Shown here piece by piece: positions 1-13,400 of a DNA stretch of 64,000 nt; positions within the stretch are counted from its first letter, which is position 1; each line of letters begins with the position of its first letter. The DNA is from Echinometra lucunter (lineage: Eukaryota; Echinodermata; Echinoidea; Camarodonta; Echinometridae): positions 6,487,525 through 6,551,524 of the forward strand of contig CM057171.1 in the NCBI GenBank assembly GCA_029962745.1. The letters run 5' to 3'. The translations under genes were made by a program, and so were the position numbers. The notes below the pieces were generated by a model. The model saw only the letters and a program-made list of their open reading frames with translations. It was not told where the DNA came from and did no database searches.

Positions 1-684
1 TATAATTTGTGTGGTAACAGTGACGATTCCAGTCAGGGATGAATTGCAGTTAAATATTTGTGGTTTTTACACATGTTTACAAATTTTAGGAATGCAAAGA
101 GGTATTCAAGAGTACATGATTTTATTTGTGCTAGGTATATCCCTTTTATGTTGAAATTAACTTATTCATCAAAGTACAATGGTAACATTGCCTGCTTGAA
201 ATTTGCCTAATTCTTTCCTTTAAAAAAAAATGCAACAAAGAATTTAGTATCCTGTACTGGGCACATTAATATTGCAAATGCAAGGTACATGTACAGTATG
301 TAGGCTTATTTCCTATTATGTCAAATTTACCCTCTGTACATACATGCATATGTGTATGCCTTTTGAAGTATTTCTACTGATCTACATCATACATGTATGT
401 GTAAGGCTCAACTGCCCTGTACAGGGTGTCGGTTTTTTCGCAAGTTTTCACTACTTTTGGAAGGAAAAGAACTTTGATAAATTTTATGTATATTTATATT
501 TTAGGAACTTGTGATCATGAATTTTTGAGAATTCAAAACATTTGGAAAAAGTGCAGATGGAACAGACAGGGAATGGTTTAGTATGAGGTACCATTAATGT
601 TACTACATTTTGCATACATTTAGTAACAGTAACATTAATTTATTGCCAGTCCTTCTGTCGTAAGGTACAGGTGTGTGGTGTTAA
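1..684. other. Intron of TMTC1, no exon recognised
   Basis: AT-rich, with several ACATGTA-type motifs. No TMTC N-terminal exon is recognisable, so this is read as the intron upstream of the 1302 exon. Confidence 0.6.
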
Positions 685-1241
685 AGGCAAAGTCCACCCC
701 AGAAGTTTCACTGTTTCAATAAAAGGAGTTAAATTTGAACAGTATTTAAAAAAAGAAATGAGCAAAAGCGGTCAGAGATTAAGAAAATTACACTCATTTA
801 CATTTTCTAGTATATTACTCTCGGCTCTGCAAATTGACAACACTGATGACATCATATGTGAGCAGCTCTCCATTCACTTTGCATAAAATTTCACATTATC
901 TCTATTTTCTTGGAAGTTACACATTTTCTACCCCCATAGTCAAGATATGTTCAGAAGAATTGTTTTTTACATAACATACTTTGACTATGGGGTGAGAAAA
1001 TGTGCAACTTTCAAGAAAATTGAGAAAATGTGAAATTTCATGTACAAAGTGAATGGAGAGCTGCTCGCATATGATGTCATCAGTGTTGCCAATTTGCAGA
1101 GCCAAGAGTAATTTACTAGAAAATGTGAATGAGTGTAATTTTCTTATTCTTTGACCGATTTTGCTCATTTCTTTTTTGAAATGCTGTTCAAATTTATCTC
1201 CTTTTATTGAAACAGTGAAACTTTTGGGGTGGACTTTCCCT
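685..1241. repeat. Foldback MITE with TTAA duplication (family A)
   Basis: A 557-bp element with two long inverted arms. The left arm starts AGGCAAAGTCCACCCC and the right end is the complement of AGGGAAAGTCCACCCC. TTAA flanks both sides (681-684 and 1242-1245). The arms produce mirror-image open frames (VHPRSFTVSIKG / VHPKSFTVSIKG), which are not genes. TTAA duplications are typical of piggyBac-type transposition. Confidence 0.85.
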
Positions 1242-1301
1242 TTAAGAAATACCAATATCACTTGCTACATGTAAGTTGAAACCCTGTTTGTTTACCTGCA
1301 G

Positions 1302-1479
1302 ACTGAATTATCTGATGAGCGGCTATGAACCCTTCTCCTATCACCTCTGGAATGTTTGCCTCCACGCCGCTGTTTGCGTAATCTTCACGTTTGTAACTCA
1401 TTGTATCATATTCGGTGACATCCGGCCTGCCTTTATCAGCGCCCTCTTGTTTGCCGTCCACCCTGTTCATACTGAAGCA
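1302..1479 (+). CDS. TMTC1: TMTC1 exon (TM helices, VHPVHTEA)
   Basis: The acceptor is cctgcag and the donor gtaagt. The exon starts in phase 2 (one base completes an Arg) and ends in phase 0. It encodes RLNYLMSGYEPFSYH, a hydrophobic helix, then LLFAVHPVHTEA, the family-typical end of the second or third membrane segment. It is the first exon recognisable in the window. Confidence 0.9.
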
Positions 1480-4400
1480 GTAAGTAGTGATCTTTGGAAA
1501 GTTAACAGTCTGAAATAAAAAAATTTCATAGTTTTATTAAACTTTTGTGTTATTGTTGATCAAAAATATCTTATGTTAAAACTGATCTCCCTAGTTTTGG
1601 TAAATCTCAGAAAAGTATCTTTCACTATTTCAATTCCTTGCCATATGGGATGAGACTATCATAAAACCTTTATGATGTATAGGATACTGAATAAAAACTC
1701 ATTTGTTTGGGTGTATTTTACTATCAAAAGTCAACACATTAGTTTTCGGACCCCCGAAAACATTGTCAACGGAGCGTCACACACTGCCTGCACACCCATA
1801 AAACCAATGTCCATTCCATTTGCCCGCATGTACACAGTGAATCACTGTGTGTTTTACACCAAGCTCATCGGCATGGAGGTGTCAGAGCATACCGCTTTAG
1901 TAGTGTGACCATTGTATTGCATTTCACTCAGACATTTACACTAAAATTTGTCGGAATTCATGGAAGGAATGTTTGACAATTTCACACATACAGTATATCT
2001 TTTCATGCAAGATGGACAATATGAGACTATATACTTCATCAGTTTAATGTCAGTTCTCTTTTTGCTACCAAAACTAGCGAGCGGCTTTCACATTGATCAA
2101 AAACACTTACAGATACACACAAAAAGTGTTTTTGATTTGAAAAAAAAAAATTTTACATGTGTGTCTTTTTTATGTGGCGTTTTTTTTTTTAATACATGTA
2201 GCTTGACATATTTAATTCAGCAGTACAGAAGGTACTCTATAGACAGAACACAACATACTGTAAACAATATTTTGCCTCTTAGTACATGTACAGTATCCTA
2301 CACAAGAATAAAGACATCATAATGAGCACATTTGATAGTACTGTACATAAATCAAATGTAATTTCACCTTATAATGTTTGTAACAAAAGTGAGTTTTGTA
2401 TTTAGTTAGTAAAGTACCATATTCCATATTGTGGGAAAACTTGTTTTCTCCCCTTTATGTGTTATTTTCCTCCCCCTCAAAATCTCTTTTTCAGTGACAA
2501 ATACAAAATTCTTGGAAGATATATTTTTACAAGGGCAAAAATTTTTTGCACGATGATTTAATAATCAAATCTGCGCATGGCACCATTTTTAAGGTACCAC
2601 CCACGCAGTAGATACTGTAATTGATCATCAAGCCTAATGAAATTTCATACATGTATTGAAAGAAACACACCATGCAACAGCACTTGAATTAATAATTGTG
2701 AACCTTTATTTCTAAAGGTTTGGGGTTCTCCTTTCCACAGCTAATTCCAATTAATATACTGTATGTCTTCCATCACCTGATAACTCATGTTTTATTGCAT
2801 TATGCTTTCCAGCAAATATTCATCTTCACTTTGTTTTTCTTTGTGCACAAATACTTGTGCCAATTTCCGTTTTGAATGTGATATGCATGAACAACTGACA
2901 TTTGACTGATATGGGATTTCATAGTTTCATTGGGAGAAAAAAAGTAATTGCAGGAACAAATGAATTGAACAATTTCCTGTAATATGAATGTCTTTTCATG
3001 AACTTTGGTATTTCATATTTCTACATGTAGGAATTCATTCCCCTTTGATATTTAAGTTTGAAAAGAGCATCAACCTTCCAAGAAAAGATGTACCATACAT
3101 CATCGAAAATCCGAAGCCAAGTCCACCTTCACTCGTAACTTTTGGAACAATAACAAATAACAAATAAAATTCAAATGGGATTTATTTCTAATTCGATATC
3201 AGTGATTTACAAATGTTGCTGAAGTGACATGATTTTGCAAGGTTAGTTGTTTTTTTTGTAACTTATATAATTTTTTATGCATTTGTTGGAAAATGACAAA
3301 TTCTCCAATTTATAGTCAGGCAAAAAGTATGCTTATTTTTATGCTACCCAGTGGTGGTGCAGATTTTTTTCCTACCCCCTCGAAAGTTTTCGCTCATTAC
3401 GCCAAAGTAGTTTAACCTGTTGAATACCAAGCTGTAGAAAGTTCAGGCTGGGGTCCATGTAGAATGCATGTACCCTGAAATCAGATCATGCTGAACAGGT
3501 TAACCCATTCATGACAGGAATTATTTAAAGCCTGATTTGATCAGCTTTTATTCTTCAAATTGGCAACACCAACATTTTTATTTTATTGCTACATTTTTCT
3601 TATAAAATGTCATGTATCTGAAATGAATATAAATTGACAGAAATTATGATGAGAAGTCAAAAAGTTGCCAATTTGCAGGGGAAAACGGTGATTTTAAACT
3701 TTCTATCACATTGCCAATTTAAGGTTTTAATGCTTATTTTCCTTTAAAAAAATTTCAGCATCAAACAATGAATATTGACGTAACCAAAATGGGCAGAATT
3801 TGTGTAGAATTTTTTGCTCTTTCTGCTCATGTATTATTTGGTATGATTTTTAGGGCTTTGCATCAAAAGATATTGGGCCAAACCACAAAATGTGGACCTC
3901 TGTTACGAATGGGTTGATATTATCTTTCAGCTTCAGTTTTTTTCAGGATGTATCAGTCAAATCAGTAGTCATTATACGAGGGTTGACTGTTGATTTCAAG
4001 AGCATTATCCTCCTCATCAATGTTTCGTCTTTCTGTCAAAAAAATTGTGGAGCTCTCTGTCTTTTTCTCTGTTACTGATGATTGATCAGTCTACGGTATA
4101 ATACTGTTTGAGCTTTAGTAGAATTTCATACTTTTATGGTGAGAAATTTCTCAAAGCAATGACTTAATATTATAATACAGAGATTTGTTCTAGGGGTAAA
4201 CTTATGTTTTGTTTTGTATTTCGATGATATTGATAGCTGGCTTTTTATTTATAATTGTTGTTTCATTTATTTTTATTTCATTTATTTTTTTTGTGTGGTA
4301 CATATATGTTTTGTATCATGTATCAATTTTGGCAATCAATCTGCATATGTGACTGATACTCCTTGTACATGTAGATCATAGTATACAGTATGCACTACAT

Positions 4401-7400
4401 GCACATGTAATAAAAGCCAGAAAAGTTAAATTCTCCCTATGTTTATTTCTTTCTTTTTTTAACGAGGATTTTCATGTTCTGCCTCCCTGGACCAATACAT
4501 GTATGATCAATCTTATCACCTGATAGTCGTTCTTAGATCATAGAGGGCATTCACTTTCTTTCCAATGATTCACCTTTCCTGTGCAAAACAAATTTTGCTT
4601 TTTTTACTTCCACCAGCAATCAATCTACATTAGTAACTGATAGTTTAGCTTTAGTAAAATATAATTTACATGCAGTGATCAAGGGAAACATCTTTAAGTT
4701 CCCTTTGTGGACCCTTTTTTGTGGGGGGGGGGGTCATCATTTTCCTTGTCCTGAGATCATTTTGATCAATATTTATTATCACGTGATAGTTGTTCTTAGA
4801 TTATTGAGGGCATTAACTTTCTCACCTGCGATTCACCGGCGATTCACCTTTCTTTTGCAAAATGTCTGGTGTCACCTTCCACCCCCACTAATCAATCTGC
4901 GTTAGTAATCGATAGGTGATCCTCGAAGGATGCGGACGTTTGGTGGACACAGAACACCATGCATAGCCGCAGGCACTGATAGTTTTACATGTTTGTTCAA
5001 CTCCCTTATCCGTTGACCTCAGAAAGGGGGACTGCCTTTCTGTGTTAAATATTTCTAATCAAAGAGTTATTACATTACAACGCCTTGTTCAAACTGATGT
5101 TTTTCGTACATATTTCACCCTTTTGCATGAATCTTTTCCTCAAAAGTTGTTCTTTTATTTACTTGTTTTTACTTCTAGGTCAATTTTTTTAACCTCCTAA
5201 AAGGTATTTTAGACAATATGAACTGGAGAAATGTACATTTATCAATTTTGTTTAGTTTGATATTTCATATGGGTACATTTTTCATATACCTTTCACCCTT
5301 TTACCTTCTAGAAAGAACAACTTTAATTTTCTTCTTTTACTTGTTTTGAATCTAAGGTCAGTAAGCCCTCTGACGTACATGTAAATGATATTTGTTTATT
5401 AGTACATTTTTTTTCCCTTGAAACTTCTCCTTATGTTAAATACCACACTTTCTTCACTTCAACATTGCTGAGTATTAAAAGTGATATCCATACTGTTTTT
5501 ATATCTTGTAATTTGTTTCTGGTTATTTTTCTGCATTTTTTTCCAGATTGCTGGAGTTGTTGGGCGTGCAGATGTCTTGTCATGTCTTTTCTTTCTCCTC
5601 GCATTCCTAGCATACTCAAGGTAGGTAAACATTGAGAGCATGGTCACCTGAATAAAACGGGTGATGTTCGTTATTCTGAAGGTTCATTTTTCCGAAGGTT
5701 TGTTATTCCGAAGGTTCGTTATTCCAAAACACGCAAATTGCATATACCTAGATGTTCGTAAGTCTGAAAAATGAAAAAGGGTTCGTTAATCCAAACGTTT
5801 AGTGGCGTCATTCCGAAGGTTCGTTAGTCCAAAAATTAAATAAGGTTCATTATTCCGAAGGTTTGTTAATCCGAAGGTTCGTTAATCCGAAAATGAAATA
5901 AGGTTCGTTATTCCGAAGGTTCATTAATCCAAAAATGAAATAGGGTTCGTTATTCCGATAGTCTGAAAATAACTAACGATCACTAATGAGCCTAATTTCG
6001 TTTTCGGACTAACAAACCTTCAGAATAACGAACTTTTTTGCATATTTGGACTAACGAACCTTCGGAATAATGAACCTTTGGAATTAACGAACCTTCGGAA
6101 TAACGAACCTTCGGAATTACGAACTGTAACCAAATAAAACTGGGCTACTGGCAGTGCAATCATTTCTTTTGAGATTTAGTTTTGAATTGATGAGCAGTGA
6201 TACCAATTGTTCCATTTTTGCAGTGTTGTGTACTTTTTAGGGAAAAAAATTGCAGGTTTCAAGTAAAATGTTGTTTTTCATAAACTTTATACAGTAGTTA
6301 CTGCACAGATTTTTGTGGCTTTAAAGGGGGTACCCAATGCTGAAACAATGTTAGCTCATTTGAAAGAGCATGATTTTATTAGCAGAAAATCATCTGCCTA
6401 AAGTTTTTTTAAAAGTTGTGTTGCCAAGGAAACCCCCAAATGTGGTAAGATTTCAGGATATTTTTGACCCCTCAGCTGTGACCCAGTTTCAACTGGGTAC
6501 CCAATTTTACGTCAAAATGACGTCAAAGTGGGTACCTTGTCGCGCACTTCTAGCAAAATGCGCGCAAGATATAATACAAATTGTACAGTCTAGCGCGCAG
6601 CACAACTGCAATGCGCGAAGCTGGGTACCCACTTTTACGTCATACCTCATCCTCAAATTTTTTTGGTCAGCTCTTGACTTTTTATGATAAACATAGCCAA
6701 AATGCATTGATTTCGATTGAAAATCATCATATTTTTAATGTAATGTTTCTTAGAATTCTATTCTCGATTATATATCAAAATATTTTTTACCATTGTGTAA
6801 TCACTTTAAAGTAGGATATACTCTTTTTCCAATATAATACTTCTTTTCAGACATAAGAATACTGCAAAACCTGACAAATGGTTGGTATCTTGGGATATGT
6901 AATGGTTTATCATGTGATTTAGGTTTATTTGAACCAACAAAGATTTGTGCCAACAAAGTGATTAGGATACCTCAGTCTCACTGTGACCAATGTCAGAGCA
7001 GCTACACAACAAACAGAGCAAGCAAAGCCCCATTCAGATATGTACCAATAAACCAATTTAATAAACAAAACTGTGGTAGCTTTTCATGTAACAATAAATC
7101 ATATGTGAACAAGGCTGAAAGTGTACCAGTGACCAAAAGACAAATTGCTCTGTATAATACGTCTCCTTTGTCACTATCCTATATTGAAAATATGAGCATC
7201 AAGCATTATCATGAAAAGATTTTCTGAGTTCACTATAAATTATAAACACAAAAGTGTCTAAATGAGAATTAAATGTACATGTACAGGTACATGTGAATGA
7301 TTAAGGGCATTCATTAACAGAATTGAACACACATGCCATTCAATTCTGAACATTTTCATCTCAATTTATTCTGGTTTTTTTTCAAATTCCTCAACTATTT

Positions 7401-10400
7401 ACCCCTAGAATGCCAAATAGATGGGGTTTTTTTGGGGGGGGGGAGGGGGGGTTCACATGTACTAGCTGTACGCAAATCATTTTTCAGTTGATTGGTGCAC
7501 TTTCAAGATAATGATGTGCTTTATATTCCCATCATTTACATTTATAGTTCTACTAATTGAAATCTAAATGTAGGCTTTATCATCAATGCAAGAAGTATAA
7601 TTATCATGATTTCATCCGGTTTGAAATATTTCAGATGTACCACTTCACCAAGACCAAATGTTGATGGAACTTGCCACCTCTCAACATCCATCCCGCATCT
7701 CCTCGTCTCCATCCTTCTTTCCCTGTGTGCTTTGCTTGCTAAGGAACATGCTGCTACAATACTAGGTGTATGTCTGTGCTATGATGTAATTGTTACATCA
7801 TGGCCGGTTCTATCTCAGTAAGTACCACACAAAATAATGATAATCATAATAGTACCAAATCAACTCTGTGGAGTGCTCAAGGCACATACATGTATGGAAA
7901 TAATTAAGAACTGAACAGAAATGTTTTTACACGACTTTATAAAGGAGTCAGAGGTTAACACTTTTTGATGTCTTCAGGAAGAATATTCCATAATTTAGGA
8001 CATGAGTGGGTAAATGGTCTTTCCCCCAAGTTTTGGCAACTTTGGGGTTCACCAGAAAACTGGAAGTAGATGAGCCTAAAGATCTCTCAGGGGTGTAGTT
8101 TTTAATTAAACTTAAAGGTACTAGGGAGCAGAAGTGTGAACGCAGTACAAAGTGAGCAATGTGATTTTGAAAATAATGTGATCTTTACCATATACATACA
8201 GATTACATATACATGTAGATTGGCAGATTTAAGCTGATTTTTTTTTTTGCCTTCAAAAACATACCTGCTAGTACTGTACTTGTAATGAGGCTCTGGTAAA
8301 GTTGACTGATTAGGTATTTTTGCATATTAAAGCCTGTTAAATATTTCGGGTCAAAGAACACTCTGGCACTGTACTAGGTATCTGGCTGCGCTGAGCCTTG
8401 ATGCTATTGTTACACTATGGCCAGTCTTTTATCAGTAAGTCAGGTATGAAATTTTCCAAATATTTGCAAATTGAAGCTGATATACTATACTAGGTGTCTG
8501 TCCATGCTATGATGCAGTTTTTACATCATGGCCCATATTCTGTCGGTAAGTCAAGTGTGAAACAGATACATGTATGCTAATGTAAACTGACTTCTTCAGT
8601 AGCAGTATTTAATGTTATGATTGTTTTTTTCCTTCGTTGTTTATGATGAGAAAAAAAGAATAACAGAATTGGAGAAAAAAATTCGAAATTGTTAATGATA
8701 ATGGAATTACTTAAGGTTTGGGGTGGTTTTTTTTTAGATAGCATACATGTATGTGTGTCATTTGTTTTTGTTTTTGTTTTTTATTGTTTGCTCGTTTGCA
8801 GTAATTTTACCTTGCAAATTTCAATACTAGTAAACATTACACATGACTTTCTCTTCATATGCAGGATGAAATGGAAAGGTCCATCTTTGCCTCAGAAATT
8901 ACAGCCATTTATCTTCAGAAGTGCAATATTAATTGGTGCTGTAAGTACATTATGACTTTGTTTATTTTTGTGATTGATTTAAAGACCCATGTACTGTGTA
9001 CTAAGCATTCATGATAGGTTGATCTGGAAGAAAACAAAACCTGCACACAAATAGTAAAGTTATAAACTTTCCAGGGAATGATGGGGCATACTGTGATTCA
9101 ATTCAATTCAATTCAATTCAATTCATTTATTTTCCACAACAATATAAAAGCATACATAAAAAATGCAAACAAAAGTATGAAAAACAATAATAGGATAACA
9201 AAATAGGACAAAAAGGAAGAAAATGTATATGGAGGGAACCAACAAGAAGACAATAAAAAAAGTCTTAAAAACGCCGGTTCCCAACATGTAGCATAATTCG
9301 AAACAATATATGAATCAACGTATTTGTAAAAGGAAAAGTAAGTATGTTTCGATTCTGATTCCATTTATCAAAGAATGCAATGGAATATGTTATAACAATA
9401 TCAAACAACAATAAGTATAAACAAAAACAATATGGAAAATGAGTGAAAAATCATGTGTTTTTAAATTATTATCCCTTATATTTTACAGTTTGGTCTGCTT
9501 GTTACTTTGATTTGACTGTGTGCACTTTGAGACTTGTGCATCAAGTTGATTCAGATGAAATTGAAAGTTTTTATACTGGATAATTCAGGAAGGATTAAAA
9601 AAAAAAGGTTTATTTTAACTTTTAGAGATGTGAAGATCAATTGTTTTGCAGCTCAAGTGAACTCCTCTGCAAGTTATTCTTAAGGAGCTTTTTACTTTAC
9701 AACACAGAATTGTAGTTTCTAAAATCTTGTTCAATGAAATAATTGTATTTCTTCATTTTAATAAATTAACAAATATACATATGTACTAATACATAGTAAG
9801 AAACATGTAGTCATTATACAGAACACCTAAAGTATCCTGGCCATGACAAAACGGCAAAGCTATCATCAAATGGGGATTCCCCAAAAAAAACAACTAACTA
9901 ACAAAAGCAGTAACTATAAAGAAAGTTTCTTCTTGAACTTTCTCTGACCCTTTCCCTTATCTTCTCTGCTGGTTAAATTCATATTGGCTTGATTTCAGGG
10001 CATATTTCCTCTATAAGCTTCATGTTTACTTTTTAATTTCCTACAATCTCTTTTCCATCTGATATGCACATTTGTTTGTATTCTCTCCATATCTGTTTCT
10101 GTAATCATCTCTAATTGCCCTGCTTTCACATGAAAAAAGTCTAGATTTACATTTCCCTTTTGAATATCTGTCGTTCTGTAGATATCCTGTGTCCATTTTT
10201 CTTTCATTCTTTCTTTTTTTTTTTCGTGAAATCTATGTTACATCTATTTTTTCTCTCTTATTTCTGTTCCAGATCAAAACAAGTTTTTCCTTGTAACATC
10301 CTTCAAAATATCCTGCAACCTGTTTTCCTCACACTATCAAATATATCTTGTTATCTCGGTGATATGTGTTTCTATAATTTCAAAGCTTTTTCTCAAAGCT

Positions 10401-13400
10401 GTTTTTGAATCTTTCTTTTGACTTTGTGAGTGAGCCCTCAGTGTTTGTCTTTTAATCTTAGACTTTCCTGTCTGTTTAACATCTGTTTTCTTTGTCTGAT
10501 GTTTATTTGTTGTTTTTGTTTTATATTCTTTGTTTTGTTTGTTGATGGTGTTGTTATGTGTTTGTTTTTACTGATTTATTTTTCATTGCTCAATTGATTT
10601 ATTAAGCTATCAAGCCATTTATTGCAGTACTTACTCGTCAGCAAACATTCCTCATTTTTATTTTCCATTTGCTTTTTCTCAAAGCAAGTCATAAAATCAA
10701 TGTACATTCAATTGCCTTATTTTTCATACTAGATTGATAGCTTCCTTCTAAAACTCCCTATTCTCTGATATCTTGTCTTTTCTCACTTGCAACACCTGAT
10801 TTTTTTGTTATTCATCCATATTGAGTGCTCCCTCTTTTCTTGCAAAGATTTATTGGTATCCTTTCAATCAATTATGTTTAATATTGTATGTCTTCTTGTC
10901 TTCTGTTTGTCCTTTCTTTTATCAGGCATCTGTATTTCTTACTTTTTATCTGTGGAGTTATATATCCACCATGCTCATTTCTTAGAAATTATTTTATTAA
11001 ATCTATAATATTAAATATTATAGATTTTTTTTCTTTCTCTTCTTGTTTCTCTCTCCTCAGGCATCTGTATTTCTTGGTTTTCGTCTGTGGATGTTGAATG
11101 GTCACCTGCCCCATTTCTCAGAGGAGGACAACCCTGCGTCTTTTGCTCCTCGTCTCACCACTAGGTTGGTTTTTGGAAATTGAAACAAAAAGGATTTACA
11201 TGATGATGAAGTTACATAATACATTTACATAGTCACCTTGACAAGTGAAACTGTGTGAAAAGAGAAGAACCATAAAGACATGTTGATGGTAGTTTGTTTT
11301 TTAAATGGAAATTGGATTAATGTTGCAAAAATTTATGATGTTTTAGAGTTGATATTGCTGAATGAACTTGAAACTCTCATTGATGAAGTGTTATTCAACT
11401 ATGATATAATGTATTTAGGGACAGTCCATCCACTTCTGGTTCCAGGGGGAAAATACCATAAGCTCCTATACTTCAGAAATATGACACTTGACAATTGTTC
11501 ACTGATGCTGTGGCCAAGAAAGGTTTTAATCATAGTTTTAATTCTCTCTCTCCCTCCCTCCCTCCCTCCATCTTTCAAAAATCTCTCTCTCCCTCCTTCC
11601 CTCCCCCTCTCTTCCAAAACTCTCTTCCTCTCTCTCTCTCCCTCACCTTCTTTCTCCCTCTGTCTCCCTCCTTCTCTCCCCCTCTTTCTCCGACCCTTTC
11701 CTTCTATCTCCCCAGGTTTCTCACCTATAGTTATCTGGTAGCTTTCAACATTTGGCTGCTCCTCTGCCCCGTCACACTATCCCATGACTGGCAGGAGGGG
11801 AGCATCCCCCTGGTTGAGTCTTACTGGGATCCTAGAAATGCTGCCACCATCTTGACGTTTACTTCATTGGCAGGCTTAGGTTTTCATTGTATCTTTAGGG
11901 CAAAGGTGAGACTCTCTTTGTTTTATTTCTGTCTCCCTCTCTGTAACAACAATAATATGACGTATTATGTGAATAATTCAATGTGCTTTACAATGTTACT
12001 ATTATCCCGTTTACTACTGAAATCTCATATTTCCATAAGCTTAATACAAGGATCACTCAGTCCAGTAGCCTTTAGGTTAATACTGTTGCTGCAGGGCCGT
12101 ACGCAGAAATTTTTTCATGGGGAGGCAAGACGCATAAAAATTTTCGAAGAAGCTCGAAAGTGAGCAAGCGAAGCGACCGAGCTGGTCACGAGGGTGCTTT
12201 TGCATTTTTTAAAGTGAAATTGAGGGATTTGATGCACATTTTTCGTGGATTTTGTGAAAATTTTCAATTAAAAAATGTAAGTCTTCAAAATTTTTGGGGG
12301 GCAACTGCCCCCCGGCCCCCCCCCCCCCCACTGCGTACGGCCATGTGTTGCTGCTAGATTTCTAGCCAGCACACAAGTGCACACCATCTCCACTCCTAGA
12401 GAACATTTCAACCATTTTGCACCATTTACATGTATACTTGCAGGGCAGTGGCAAAGCGAGTCACATTGGCTTTCAGCAATCCTCACAGGGTTTGACACCT
12501 CACTAACTCTTCCAGGCTCTTTCTCTCCCCTCCTCTCTCTCTCTCTCTTTCTGACTCTCATTTTTTAAGATCATGTAGGCTCATAGATACACATTTTTTC
12601 TTTTTGTTACTGCATGATTGGGAATATTCAGTTAAGTGAATCGTTAAGAATTGCAACAAATGAGCATTTCACTGTGGAGGAACTGTGATTTAAGAAATAT
12701 CTTTTACTCTATGTATTGTCTTGTCTTTCTGCAGGATAGTGAAAGGAGAATACTTGCATGTGGATTGCTTTTCCTTGCAGTTCCTTTCTTGCCTGCTTCT
12801 AATCTCTTAATCAAAGTTGGCTTTGTGGTGGCAGAGAGGATACTGTATATACCAAGGTAAAGACGAGTTTGTCATGCCCCTGCCAGAAGGACACATTTAT
12901 TTTTTTTTTAAACCTGTTATTTGTTATTTGAAATGAATTTTTTTAGAAAATTGATGTTGAGATATTTCCCTAGCTTATGGCTCTTAACACTTTGTAAGAT
13001 GTAGAGAATGGAATTTGATCTATAGGTGCAACTAAAGAAAACAGGAACTGCATGTTTATAGAAGTGTACATCTATGCTTCCTTGCCTCTGTTTGCACTAT
13101 CTTTTTTGGATGAGTTGCACACCTGAATTCTTGTAGTGTTTTATGCATGTAATTGAAGATAAGCACTGACACACATGTAGCAATGTGACAGAACATACTG
13201 TGCAAATATCACAATAGGTAACCTAACTTAGCATATGAACATTTGAAGAAAAGTGATTTATTCCAATCATGCATGGCTACTTTTAAAAAGCTCTATGAGG
13301 ACTCTGCATGATATAATAGCGAGCTTTAGATTGGCGACGCGAGTCCTGTAACACGGAATCTTCCTTGGTTGTTTATGTTCTCCTCTTTCCTCGCCTTGTG

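Noticed and set aside
671..1261. Two similar 70-110 aa open frames on opposite strands (VHPRSFTVSIKG / VHPKSFTVSIKG)
   Set aside because: They are the two inverted arms of one TTAA-flanked foldback element, so the similarity is structural and not evidence for a protein.
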